17,703 bases of DNA. It comes from Galactobacter sp. (GTDB lineage Bacteria > Actinomycetota > Actinomycetes > Actinomycetales > Micrococcaceae). Made by a program: the position numbers and the translations under genes. Of the stretch, positions 1 through 6,759 are shown piece by piece. The stretch's first letter is position 1. Each line of letters begins with the position of its first letter. Under the pieces are notes generated by a model. That model did not search any database and was not told the DNA's origin. It saw only the letters and a list, made by a program, of their open reading frames with translations. The stretch is from the NCBI RefSeq assembly GCF_022712295.1, contig NZ_JALAGT010000166.1, positions 1 to 17,703 of the forward strand. The letters are read 5' to 3'.

Positions 1-57
1 GTCCAAGCCGGCTTCGTCACCGAATGTTCACCCACCCCGCTCTGGCAGGGGCCGCCA

Positions 58-1158
58 ATGCCCTCCGAGCGCGAACCTCTATATCGTCGACAAACCGTGC
101 GCGAAAAGTGCACTCATCAACAATCGGACCTACCAGTAGAGATCATCTCCCGCTACTCTGCCTGGCAAGAGGTCTACTCCGTCGACGAGTCCTTCGTCGG
201 ACTCCGCGGCACCCCGGACGAGCTCGAGAACATCGGCCGCGAAATCCGCCGCACCGTGCGCCAGCTCACTGGCGTCCCGGTCCGTGTCGCGATCGGCGCG
301 ACAAAGTCCCTCGCGAAAGTCGCGGCGATCGGCATCAAGAAGTCCTTCGCCGAGATCGGCGTGCTGAACCTTGCCCGCTACACCGACGAGCAGATGGACC
401 GCATCCTCGACTCGATTCCCGTCGCCGACCTCTGGGGCGTGGCCGAGCGCTCCGGGAAACGTCTCGCTGCGATCAACGTGCATACGGCGCGCGAGCTGCG
501 GGATCTGGACCCGAAGTGGGCTCGCAAGCGCTTCAACGTGAACATGGAACGCATCGTGCTCGAGCTGCGCGGGGTGCCGTGCATCCCGTTGGAGATGGTG
601 CCGCCCGCGGCGAAAGACCAGCTCATCTTTTCCCGTTCGTTCGCGAAGAAGATCACCACCGAGCCCGACATGGAGCAGGTGATCTCGCTATACGCACAAC
701 GCGTCTCCGCGAGGCTTCGCGCGCAGGGCTCGGTTGCGCACCACCTTTCCGCGTGGGCCGCGACCGGCTGGGCAGATACAGGCACGGTCAGCCACAGCGC
801 ACAGGCCACGGTCGCACTGCCGACGCCGACAGATGATCCGATCACACTCACCAAAGCCGCCCGCGCGCTGCTGCCGAAGCTGTTCCCGGTCGACGGCATC
901 CGCTATGCCCGCGCCGGGGTCGTGCTCACCGACCTGCGGCAGGCCGACGGCGTGCAGCCGCTGGATCTGTTTAGGCCCGAGTTCGAGGGCCGCGGTGTCG
1001 GCCAGGCGCTCGACGAGATCAACCGCAAGTTCGCCACGACCGCAGTAGGTGTCGGCCTCGGGGGGATGAAGGCCCCGCCGGGCTGGGCGATGAAGCGCGA
1101 GCTGCTCTCGCCGCGGTGTCTGACGAATTGGGACGAGTTGCTCGTGGCTGCGGCGTGA
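58..1158 (+). CDS. Y-family DNA polymerase (UmuC-like), N-terminally truncated
   Basis: Translesion polymerase of the UmuC/ImpB/MucB branch that has lost its N-terminus. Recognisable homology starts near residue 27 (VEIISRYSAWQEVYSVDESF), so the acidic pair D43-E44 of the palm is present. The preceding segment of about 90 residues (first catalytic Asp near FALVDVN and the LSNNDGC finger motif) is absent. The little-finger region and the C-terminal UmuC tail (WAMKRELLSPR...WDELLV, about residues 335-362) look complete. The reading frame is open back to base 1, so the start at 58 is only the first ATG in the window, and residues 1-26 match nothing I recognise in this family. This implies a deletion or insertion junction near base 138. 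Without the first metal-binding Asp the product should be unable to polymerise, so this is most likely a decaying gene. Full-length relatives are about 420-430 residues. Confidence 0.8.
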   Translation: MPSEREPLYRRQTVREKCTHQQSDLPVEIISRYSAWQEVYSVDESFVGLRGTPDELENIGREIRRTVRQLTGVPVRVAIGATKSLAKVAAIGIKKSFAEIGVLNLARYTDEQMDRILDSIPVADLWGVAERSGKRLAAINVHTARELRDLDPKWARKRFNVNMERIVLELRGVPCIPLEMVPPAAKDQLIFSRSFAKKITTEPDMEQVISLYAQRVSARLRAQGSVAHHLSAWAATGWADTGTVSHSAQATVALPTPTDDPITLTKAARALLPKLFPVDGIRYARAGVVLTDLRQADGVQPLDLFRPEFEGRGVGQALDEINRKFATTAVGVGLGGMKAPPGWAMKRELLSPRCLTNWDELLVAAA

Positions 1159-1161
1159 TGG

Positions 1162-1512
1162 CTACGCGGACGCAAGGTGCTGCTGAGCGCGGGCTGCGGC
1201 GGCTCGGGAGCGACGCTCACCAAGCCGAACTCGCACGAGCGTCACCAGCGAGACCGGCCCGAAGATCAGAAACTTGAACGCGTTCCAGATGCACGCGAGC
1301 ATCACGACGTAGAGCCACTTTGACGCACCACCGTCGACGAGCACGCTCATGACGGCGGCGAGGTAGAAGTAGACGACCGCGAGGAGCATCGCCGGGACGC
1401 CCCATTTAAGGCCTCGGCGGGTTCGGAGCTTGTCGAGCACGATGTTCGTCGGCATGAACCGGCGCATGAACGCGCGGGTGTAAAGGCTGGCGATCCAGAT
1501 GGTGCGAAGCAT
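1162..1512 (-). CDS. small two-helix membrane protein of unknown function
   Basis: A 116-residue protein with two clear hydrophobic segments, about residues 37-59 and 66-93, separated by a short polar turn (DGGASK). The N-terminus is basic (RAFMRRFMP, LRTRRGLK) and the C-terminal tail is Arg/Ala-rich and probably cytoplasmic. I recognise the pattern (YTRAFMRRFMPTNIVLD, WNAFKF, GPVSL) as a conserved actinobacterial family, often found in accessory regions beside umuC-like genes and sometimes mislabelled as sulfate permease. Nothing in the sequence supports transport. The ATG at 1512 is preceded by a good AGGAGAGGA ribosome binding site, so expression is plausible. The gene is convergent with the polymerase, with only 3 bases between the stop codons. 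Confidence 0.72.
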   Translation of the reverse strand: MLRTIWIASLYTRAFMRRFMPTNIVLDKLRTRRGLKWGVPAMLLAVVYFYLAAVMSVLVDGGASKWLYVVMLACIWNAFKFLIFGPVSLVTLVRVRLGERRSRAAAARAQQHLASA

Positions 1513-1581
1513 GGGAACAGTCCTCTCCTGTCGGGAGGCGACAGGTAGTAGAAGGACCGTTCGACCGGAGTCGCACGTCGT

Positions 1582-1637
1582 GCCATCACAACGGGTGATG
1601 GCGTAGCAGGTAGAGGTCGCCTACCTCCAAGCTACGC
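1582..1637. repeat. two adjacent inverted repeats upstream of the CBASS operon
   Basis: The 243-bp divergent gap between the membrane-protein gene and the cyclase gene holds two perfect hairpins side by side. The first has 8-bp arms at 1582-1589 and 1595-1602 (GCCATCAC/GTGATGGC). The second has a 13-bp compound stem: 1601-1607 pairs with 1631-1637 (GCGTAGC/GCTACGC) and 1608-1613 with 1621-1626 (AGGTAG/CTACCT), with a 4-nt bulge. Neither has a U-tract. A smaller 6-bp inverted repeat (CCTGTC/GACAGG, 1527-1545) overlaps the leader of the membrane-protein gene. They could be operators, an insulating terminator or a remnant of an integration site. No convincing -35/-10 pair was found for the CBASS operon here. 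Confidence 0.5.
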
Positions 1638-1755
1638 TTCGCAGCTGACTTTCGGAAGGGCGACTTGATGGTCAGTTGTTCGGACCCCGTCCCAATGTCA
1701 GTGGTCCCTGCAACAATAAGTCTTGCCGCCGCGTTACGACTAGATCGGGGATCAA

Positions 1756-2763
1756 ATGGCACGACTTATCCAGCAGTTCAAAGATGCGCTGAGCTCGATC
1801 GAGCCTGGCGATGACAAGGCCAATGCGCCTGAAGCGCACCAGCTCGTGCGTGCCGCGCTGCTGTCCGATTCCAAATTGACAGAATACGGTGCTGATCCCG
1901 TCTTGATCGGCTCGTATAAGCGCAATGTGTCGATCAAACGAATCAAGGACGTCGATGTATTCGTACGACTTCCGGAGATGCCTGACGATGTTACGTCCCA
2001 GCAGATCCTCGATCGGTTCTTCCGAGTCTTGCATGACGAATTCGGCTCGGATGATGACGGACATCGTCGTACCAAAAGGCAAGACCGCAGCCTGCAGGTA
2101 AGCTTCCCGGAGTACGACCTGTATGTTGATGCAGTTCCTGCTCGACCGCACGCTGATGGGGAGACCTGGGAGATCCCACAGCGCGGTGACGAAGACAAGT
2201 GGGTGCAGACGAACCCCGAGCAACTGACAGCACTGTCGAGCGAGATGAACGCGGCCCACGACGGTTACTACGTGCCCATCGTGAAACTGATCCGACAGAC
2301 CCGTCGGTCGCTGCTCGGAACGTCGAAGCCCGGCGGATTCTTCTTCGAGATCGCGACCTACCAGGCATTCGCCTCGGGCGCAGTTTCCGGCACTGATCAT
2401 GCGTCCTACTACGCGTCGGCGCTCGCTGAGATCAGCCGTATTGTCGCGGACTTCGTCACCTATGGCATCGATCTTCCCGACCCTACTGTCGCGGGGAATA
2501 GCATTCGTATCCGCGCTACTGACGATGAGCTCGCGGCAGCACGCGATCAGTTCGCAGCAGCGGCCAGTACAGCCAAGGTCGCTCTTGATGAAGAAGATGA
2601 AGGGCAGGCTGCCCTGGCCTTCCAGGGGCTTCTCGGGAAGAACGGAGACGACGAAGACGTGTTTCGGATGCCGCCTGGGTTCAACGAGGATGGGACCCGG
2701 AAGGCGAGCGCCGTGTCTGCAGGAGCCCGAGTTGTACCGGCAGGCAGCAGGACGTTCGGTTGA
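1756..2763 (+). CDS. CD-NTase: cGAS/DncV-like nucleotidyltransferase of CBASS
   Basis: Synthesises a cyclic oligonucleotide alarm signal during phage infection. The nucleotidyltransferase signature is complete: G52-S53 (LIGSYKRN), the metal-binding pair D65 and D67 (KDVDVFV), and the third acid D125 (YDLYVDAVPA). The helical lid carries VKLIRQTRR (residues 176-184), whose Lys is typical of this fold. Length (335) is slightly below many CD-NTases. After about residue 270 comes a low-complexity acidic stretch and a flexible tail ending SRTFG. A free C-terminal Gly is what Cap2 needs to attach the cyclase to a target or activate it. The start ATG has a weak GGGG 6 nt upstream. The clade and the product nucleotide cannot be told by eye, although the TIR-SAVED partner favours a cyclic trinucleotide (inference). 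The stop overlaps the TTG of the next gene. Confidence 0.9.
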   Translation: MARLIQQFKDALSSIEPGDDKANAPEAHQLVRAALLSDSKLTEYGADPVLIGSYKRNVSIKRIKDVDVFVRLPEMPDDVTSQQILDRFFRVLHDEFGSDDDGHRRTKRQDRSLQVSFPEYDLYVDAVPARPHADGETWEIPQRGDEDKWVQTNPEQLTALSSEMNAAHDGYYVPIVKLIRQTRRSLLGTSKPGGFFFEIATYQAFASGAVSGTDHASYYASALAEISRIVADFVTYGIDLPDPTVAGNSIRIRATDDELAAARDQFAAAASTAKVALDEEDEGQAALAFQGLLGKNGDDEDVFRMPPGFNEDGTRKASAVSAGARVVPAGSRTFG

Positions 2764-4229
2764 GCAACGATTTCTGGAACGACTTCGTCGCCTACAGTCG
2801 ACTTCATTTCGAGGAAGGTCTCATCCGTGCTGGCTTTACGGCAACACCGGTGGGCTGGTCGGGGTCGATAGGTCACGGGCAAGGTGTAACCCGCGTGGTC
2901 ATCACCTTGCCTTCCCGCTTTCCTTTTAGGCACCCGAGCGTAGTTCCTGAAGACGGGGAGGATGTCGCCTGGTCTTGGCATCGTGAACGGGACGGTGCGC
3001 TGTGCCTGGTAGCTGAGGACGACCACGATGACCTCTGGTGGACTGACAGCGCTGCGTTCTTGAAGCACATTTCGGCCTGGTTTGAAGAAGCGGATGCCGG
3101 GTGGCCGAGCGATCGTCCTGATCTCGACTTGGAGCGCTACTTCGAGCCATCCAACGATCACCGCACCTATCTCTACGACGAGATCGAAGGCTTCAGGAAT
3201 GCGTTTGTGCGCTTCAAGCCAGCTAAGAACGACACCATGATCATGGTGCGTGGGACGCGATTCCCAAAGGCACACAAGAGCCACAAGGACCGCTATGGCT
3301 ACGTCGTCGAGCTGGCCGATGTCGCAACTCCGCCTCGAAGTTGGGATGACCTCGAGACGCGCCTCCCAGAAGAACTGTCGATCGGCCGCAAGATCCGAGA
3401 TGGTTCTATCTCCATCGTGATGGTTACTTACCACCGCGGTGATTCGCTAGGTGCGCTCGCACTGGATGTGTCTGTTGACGTGGAACGGTCAATTACGGCG
3501 AGAGCCCTCACGTCAGCATCAACGAGCGCAGACACCCGGAACTTGCGCGCGGGGCTCCTTGCCCCGTCGCTCAGTGACAGAAAGATTGCCATCGTCGGTC
3601 TCGGCGCAATCGGATCATTCATTGCCGACGCGCTTGTTCGTTCTGGCCTGCGCAACCTCACTCTCATTGACCCGGACAGGATTCTGCCGGGAAACCTCGT
3701 TCGGCACCTCGTTGGTCCGAGCTGCGTTGGGCTCACCAAAGTCGAAGCAGTCCGCAGGTACTTGGTTGAGCGAAACGACGATCGGAACCTCGCAGTGGAC
3801 ACGGTCGTCCAGCGGGTGGACAACGGTGCCGATGCCTATGACCTGATCGATTCACACGATCTTGTCATCAACGCGAGTGCTGATTTCTCAACGACTGCAC
3901 TGCTACGTGTCGCCGCTGCGTCACAAGGGCAGCACGTCTTGTCTGTCGCGCTTGTGGACCACGGAGCGACTTTTCGAATCGACGTATTGCCGCCGCTGTC
4001 TGATGTCGAGGCCACACCAGTTCTCGACACTCCCTCTTTGCAAGAGGATGTCGCTGAGCTGTTCGAGCCCGGCTGCGGGAGTCCTATCTCTCCGGCGCCT
4101 CCCCATGCGGTGATGGAGGCGGCGTCTGCAGCAGTCCGGCATGCCATCGGGATTCTGAGCGGTCGACCGCTTGACGATGCTGGCGAGACTCGAAACGTTG
4201 CGCCCCAAGGAGAGACCCACGAATCATGA
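2760..4229 (+). CDS. cap2: Cap2: E2-E1 fusion ubiquitin-like conjugating enzyme of CBASS
   Basis: Activates and transfers the C-terminus of the cyclase in a ubiquitin-like reaction, which primes cyclase activity (established for Cap2). The N-terminal E2-like domain (about 1-150) carries FPFRHPSVVP and the catalytic Cys in DGALCLV (C82). A linker domain follows (about 150-265). The ThiF/E1 adenylation domain (about 270-470) has the nucleotide loop VGLGAIGS (279-286), the Asp at the end of the next strand (LIDPD, D304), the GNLVRH motif (R315), LTKVEA (K327), INASAD (370-375) and a candidate E1 thioester Cys in EPGCGSPI (C439). All catalytic elements look intact. At 489 residues it is shorter than several characterised Cap2 proteins, which are nearer 600. 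The TTG start at 2760 overlaps the cyclase stop and has only a weak AGCAGGA nearby, so translation is probably coupled. Confidence 0.9.
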   Translation: MSNDFWNDFVAYSRLHFEEGLIRAGFTATPVGWSGSIGHGQGVTRVVITLPSRFPFRHPSVVPEDGEDVAWSWHRERDGALCLVAEDDHDDLWWTDSAAFLKHISAWFEEADAGWPSDRPDLDLERYFEPSNDHRTYLYDEIEGFRNAFVRFKPAKNDTMIMVRGTRFPKAHKSHKDRYGYVVELADVATPPRSWDDLETRLPEELSIGRKIRDGSISIVMVTYHRGDSLGALALDVSVDVERSITARALTSASTSADTRNLRAGLLAPSLSDRKIAIVGLGAIGSFIADALVRSGLRNLTLIDPDRILPGNLVRHLVGPSCVGLTKVEAVRRYLVERNDDRNLAVDTVVQRVDNGADAYDLIDSHDLVINASADFSTTALLRVAAASQGQHVLSVALVDHGATFRIDVLPPLSDVEATPVLDTPSLQEDVAELFEPGCGSPISPAPPHAVMEAASAAVRHAIGILSGRPLDDAGETRNVAPQGETHES

Positions 4230-5992
4230 CAACGGCCAACAACCTTCCGCACATTGAACTGTCTGGTGAAGCACATGAGACGATCGCATCGTCGACCGCT
4301 AAGGCACTGCCGGATGAAACGGGTGGCATCCTCCTCGGCTACCGTGTTGGCAGAGACTTCACCGTCACGAACGCCCTCGTTGTCGAGGGGAAGCGTACGA
4401 ATACCTCGTACCTGCGCGACGACGTCGAAGCGAACCGCCTGCTAGCTGAGTTCCTGAAGGATCGCACCCCGACCGACCCCGTTGGGTACATCGGCGAGTG
4501 GCACACCCACCCCGGCGATGTTGGCCCAAGTTCACAGGACATCAGTTCCATTCGTGACATCGCTAAACAGCAGCAAGACCCACTGATCCTTCTTGTCTAC
4601 TCCGTTGGCGCGTCCTGGACGTATTCGGGGCGAGTGGCAAAACGTCGCCCGCTAATTCAGCCCAGGACGGCACTCGCGAAAGTCTCCTACCCACCATCGC
4701 GATTCCCGGAGCTCGAGCCGCTTCCCGCAGGTGCCGTTCGTGGAGATGGACCTGTCTTCATTTCTTACCGGCAAAGCGATGGAACGAAGCTTGCCGACTC
4801 GTTCGAAGAGCTAGCACGCGCAGCAGGACTAGTCGTATGGCGTGATCACACAGATCTGCGCGGTGGCACGACGACCGATCGACTAGAACGTGCCCTCACC
4901 CAGGGGTTGTCAGGCGCCGTGCTCATCGTTACCCCTGACATCGCAGACAGTGAGATCGTTCGCGAACGCGAACTCCCGCGACTCCTCGCACTGGATGAAG
5001 CAGATGAATTCTCACTGTGCATCGCTAACGCCATCCCTCGAACAGCAGACAGCCCGAAGTGTGATTACGGCGCACCAGATCGTTTGCTTCGCTTGGCACC
5101 TAGTCAAGTGCTTGCGGACAAAAAGCAGACCAACGTGCTTCAAGCAGAGGGCAAACTCAAGATCATCCGGGACCTTGTTATGCACCGAATCGAGGAGCGA
5201 AAGCCAATCATCAGTAGGGATAGACGCCCCTTCATGATCAAGGTCCAAACGAGGCCCGCAAGTTACGCAATCGACGCGGGAACAGAGGACCTGCACATCC
5301 GTGTGCAAGCCCCCGACAGCGGGCGTTTGCCTCATCCAAGGGGACTAAGGCTGATCCAACAGACTTTTGGTTTGCTCGGGGACGCAGTCCACGCCTCGGG
5401 GGCGCAGAAGATTGCCGTATCGGGCGGGGCCCACCTATCCGTCGCACTTGCACTAGGCGCAGCGCTACCGGCAACAGAGTTCCACGAGCTCGAAGTAAGC
5501 GACAGCAATGGCCAGACTTGGCAATCGTCTAGCGCGGAGCACGAACGGGTTCCATCAATCCGCACTGAAACATTGGTCCAGTCAGATTCTCCTAGTGAAA
5601 ATTCCCGCGTTGCAATCTTCGTCACATTGTCCCCGCACGCGGACCACGTCGCGTTCCAGAAACTGATCGAGCATGGGCCCAGCTTCGACATCGCCATCAC
5701 GTTGAGTGCCGGTGACGGACACATCGATTCGTCTGCGGCAGGTAGCCTCAGCAAGGCGCTGATTTCGAAGGTGCGCGAGGTTGCTTCGACGTTCGGGAGA
5801 TCGGAGGTCCACTTCGCCTATCACGGCCCATACGGACTCGGCGTATTGCTCGGACGTCACCTAAACACATTGCGCACTGTCGTCTACGAATGGAACGGCG
5901 ACCCGAGCAGTGAGATGAAGTACGTTCCTGTCATGACTCTCGAACCCGGCGTCGGTGGAGGACCCATTGTCGAGGTGCACCTCAACGACTAG
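4226..5992 (+). CDS. Cap3-like JAB peptidase fused to TIR-SAVED effector
   Basis: One 588-residue chain with three domains. Residues about 5-150 form a JAB/JAMM isopeptidase: E31 (DETGGILLG) and H93-T-H95-P followed by S102 and D105 (PSSQD), the zinc ligands of Cap3-type deconjugases. Residues about 174-295 form a TIR domain: box 1 PVFISYRQSDG, then GLVVWRDHTDLRGG, AVLIVTP and a helix with EREL. Residues about 335-586 form a SAVED sensor: FMIKVQTRP, the HLSVALALGAAL helix (403-414), VAIFVTLSP, VHFAYHGPYGLGVLLGRHLN and a VVYEW...YVPV end. AAGGAGAG lies about 8 nt before the ATG, which overlaps the Cap2 stop. No start codon with a ribosome site lies in the JAB-TIR linker, so this is a true fusion. 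The TIR catalytic Glu is not obvious. Expected role: NAD+ depletion when SAVED binds the cyclase product. The last 11 bases overlap the convergent helix-turn-helix gene. Confidence 0.9.
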   Translation: MTTANNLPHIELSGEAHETIASSTAKALPDETGGILLGYRVGRDFTVTNALVVEGKRTNTSYLRDDVEANRLLAEFLKDRTPTDPVGYIGEWHTHPGDVGPSSQDISSIRDIAKQQQDPLILLVYSVGASWTYSGRVAKRRPLIQPRTALAKVSYPPSRFPELEPLPAGAVRGDGPVFISYRQSDGTKLADSFEELARAAGLVVWRDHTDLRGGTTTDRLERALTQGLSGAVLIVTPDIADSEIVRERELPRLLALDEADEFSLCIANAIPRTADSPKCDYGAPDRLLRLAPSQVLADKKQTNVLQAEGKLKIIRDLVMHRIEERKPIISRDRRPFMIKVQTRPASYAIDAGTEDLHIRVQAPDSGRLPHPRGLRLIQQTFGLLGDAVHASGAQKIAVSGGAHLSVALALGAALPATEFHELEVSDSNGQTWQSSSAEHERVPSIRTETLVQSDSPSENSRVAIFVTLSPHADHVAFQKLIEHGPSFDIAITLSAGDGHIDSSAAGSLSKALISKVREVASTFGRSEVHFAYHGPYGLGVLLGRHLNTLRTVVYEWNGDPSSEMKYVPVMTLEPGVGGGPIVEVHLND

Positions 5993-6347
5993 TGACAACA
6001 TCGCTGGAAGGCTGCTCGTCGGTCCGACGGCAAGCTAGTGCTGGGATCTCACGAACCCGCTCCAGCGTCTTCCTCACCGAGTCCCGGCTGGCTCCGATCG
6101 TGCGGGAGATCCCTCGAAGCGATTCGCCCTGTCGGAACAGTCGAACGGCCTCGGCAGCCTCCCATCCGTGGAGCCCGGCCGGGCGACGCACGACGCCCTT
6201 GTCGGTGAGGTGCCGGGAAACGGTGGCGCGGTGCACCTCGTACTTGACGGCGAGGTCGGTGACGGTCGCGCCGCCGAGGTAGTCGTCGACGATCTGGTCG
6301 ATCTGAGACGGGGTCAGAAAGGTTTGAACAGTTGCAATCGTCCCCAC
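5982..6347 (-). CDS. tandem helix-turn-helix protein, serine-recombinase tail-like
   Basis: Two consecutive homeodomain-like helix-turn-helix units: LTPSQIDQIVDDYLGGATVT...VHRATVSRHLTDKGV, then GWEAAEAVRLFRQGESLRGISRTIGASRDSVRKTLERV. Such paired units form the DNA-binding tail of actinobacterial serine recombinases and also occur as stand-alone short proteins next to mobile genes. The frame stays open to an ATG at 6656, giving 224 residues, but the extra N-terminus is basic, low-complexity and runs through the long hairpin at 6486-6541. I therefore prefer the GTG at 6347 (121 residues), with only a weak GGGGG before it. No catalytic resolvase domain is present. It may be a recombinase remnant or a small regulator of the island. 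Its 3' end overlaps the CBASS effector gene by 11 bases, tail to tail. Confidence 0.55.
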   Translation of the reverse strand: MGTIATVQTFLTPSQIDQIVDDYLGGATVTDLAVKYEVHRATVSRHLTDKGVVRRPAGLHGWEAAEAVRLFRQGESLRGISRTIGASRDSVRKTLERVREIPALACRRTDEQPSSDVVTSR

Positions 6348-6485
6348 GACCGGCCCCCGAAGGTCGCGAATCGGGGGTTCGGACGCCCTCTGAGAGGTGC
6401 GGTAGACACCCCGCTTCCAGCGCTTGATCAGGGCATTCTGTCCAGGGGTAAGGTTTGTGAAGAGATCACGCAGGGACCCCAGATG

Positions 6486-6548
6486 GACGAGGTCCAAACC
6501 TTCACGAGAGTATGCACTCCCGTGAAGGTTTGAACCTCGTCCTTTTTT
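6486..6548 (+). terminator. long hairpin with U-tract, rho-independent terminator
   Basis: Arms of 21 bp at 6486-6506 and 6521-6541 pair with a single mismatch, and the loop (6507-6520) can add four more pairs (GAGT/ACTC). A run of six T residues follows at 6543-6548 on the plus strand, the classical layout of an intrinsic terminator for rightward transcripts. The nearest rightward unit is the CBASS operon, ending about 500 bases earlier. The word AAGGTTTG recurs in the right arm (6525-6532), near 6319-6326 inside the helix-turn-helix gene and near 6450-6457, so the element may also be part of a mobile or regulatory repeat. Confidence 0.7.
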
Positions 6549-6759
6549 GCGTGAAGCCTGCCGGCCGCGCGAGGGATAAGAGTTACGACGCTGCCACGGC
6601 GTGGGCAGGAAGCCTGGTCGATCCCTGGTTTTCCGGTTCGCGTCACCCCGGGTCACAATCGACGCACGACGTCACCGCGGTCACCGGTGCTTTGCCGATC
6701 CCACGCCGACGCCACAGAATCGTGAGTGATCGGTCAACTCACGAGAGGACAGGCACAAG

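Larger units (their letters stand above)
1756..5992 (+). other. type II CBASS anti-phage operon with fused JAB-TIR-SAVED effector
   Basis: Three co-directional genes overlap by 4 bases at each junction (TTGA at 2760, ATGA at 4226), so they are surely one transcription unit with coupled translation. They encode a CD-NTase, a Cap2 E2-E1 conjugating enzyme and a JAB-TIR-SAVED protein. A cyclase with both Cap2 and Cap3-type ancillary domains defines type II CBASS. TIR-SAVED is an established CBASS effector that senses a cyclic trinucleotide, assembles into filaments and cleaves NAD+ in the studied Microbacterium case. Base composition is visibly lower in G+C than the core genes at 7-12 kb (one sampled 60-base stretch of the cyclase is about 48% G+C), which suggests acquisition. 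Flanks are a broken polymerase gene and a recombinase-like helix-turn-helix gene. Confidence 0.9.

Noticed and set aside
4634..4637. Internal GTG that could start a separate TIR-SAVED protein
   Set aside because: It lies within the JAB domain end, with a poorly spaced G-rich stretch instead of a ribosome site. The continuous frame is the simpler reading.
6347..6656. N-terminal extension of the HTH protein to 224 residues
   Set aside because: It reads through a strong terminator hairpin, is low-complexity and lacks any domain.
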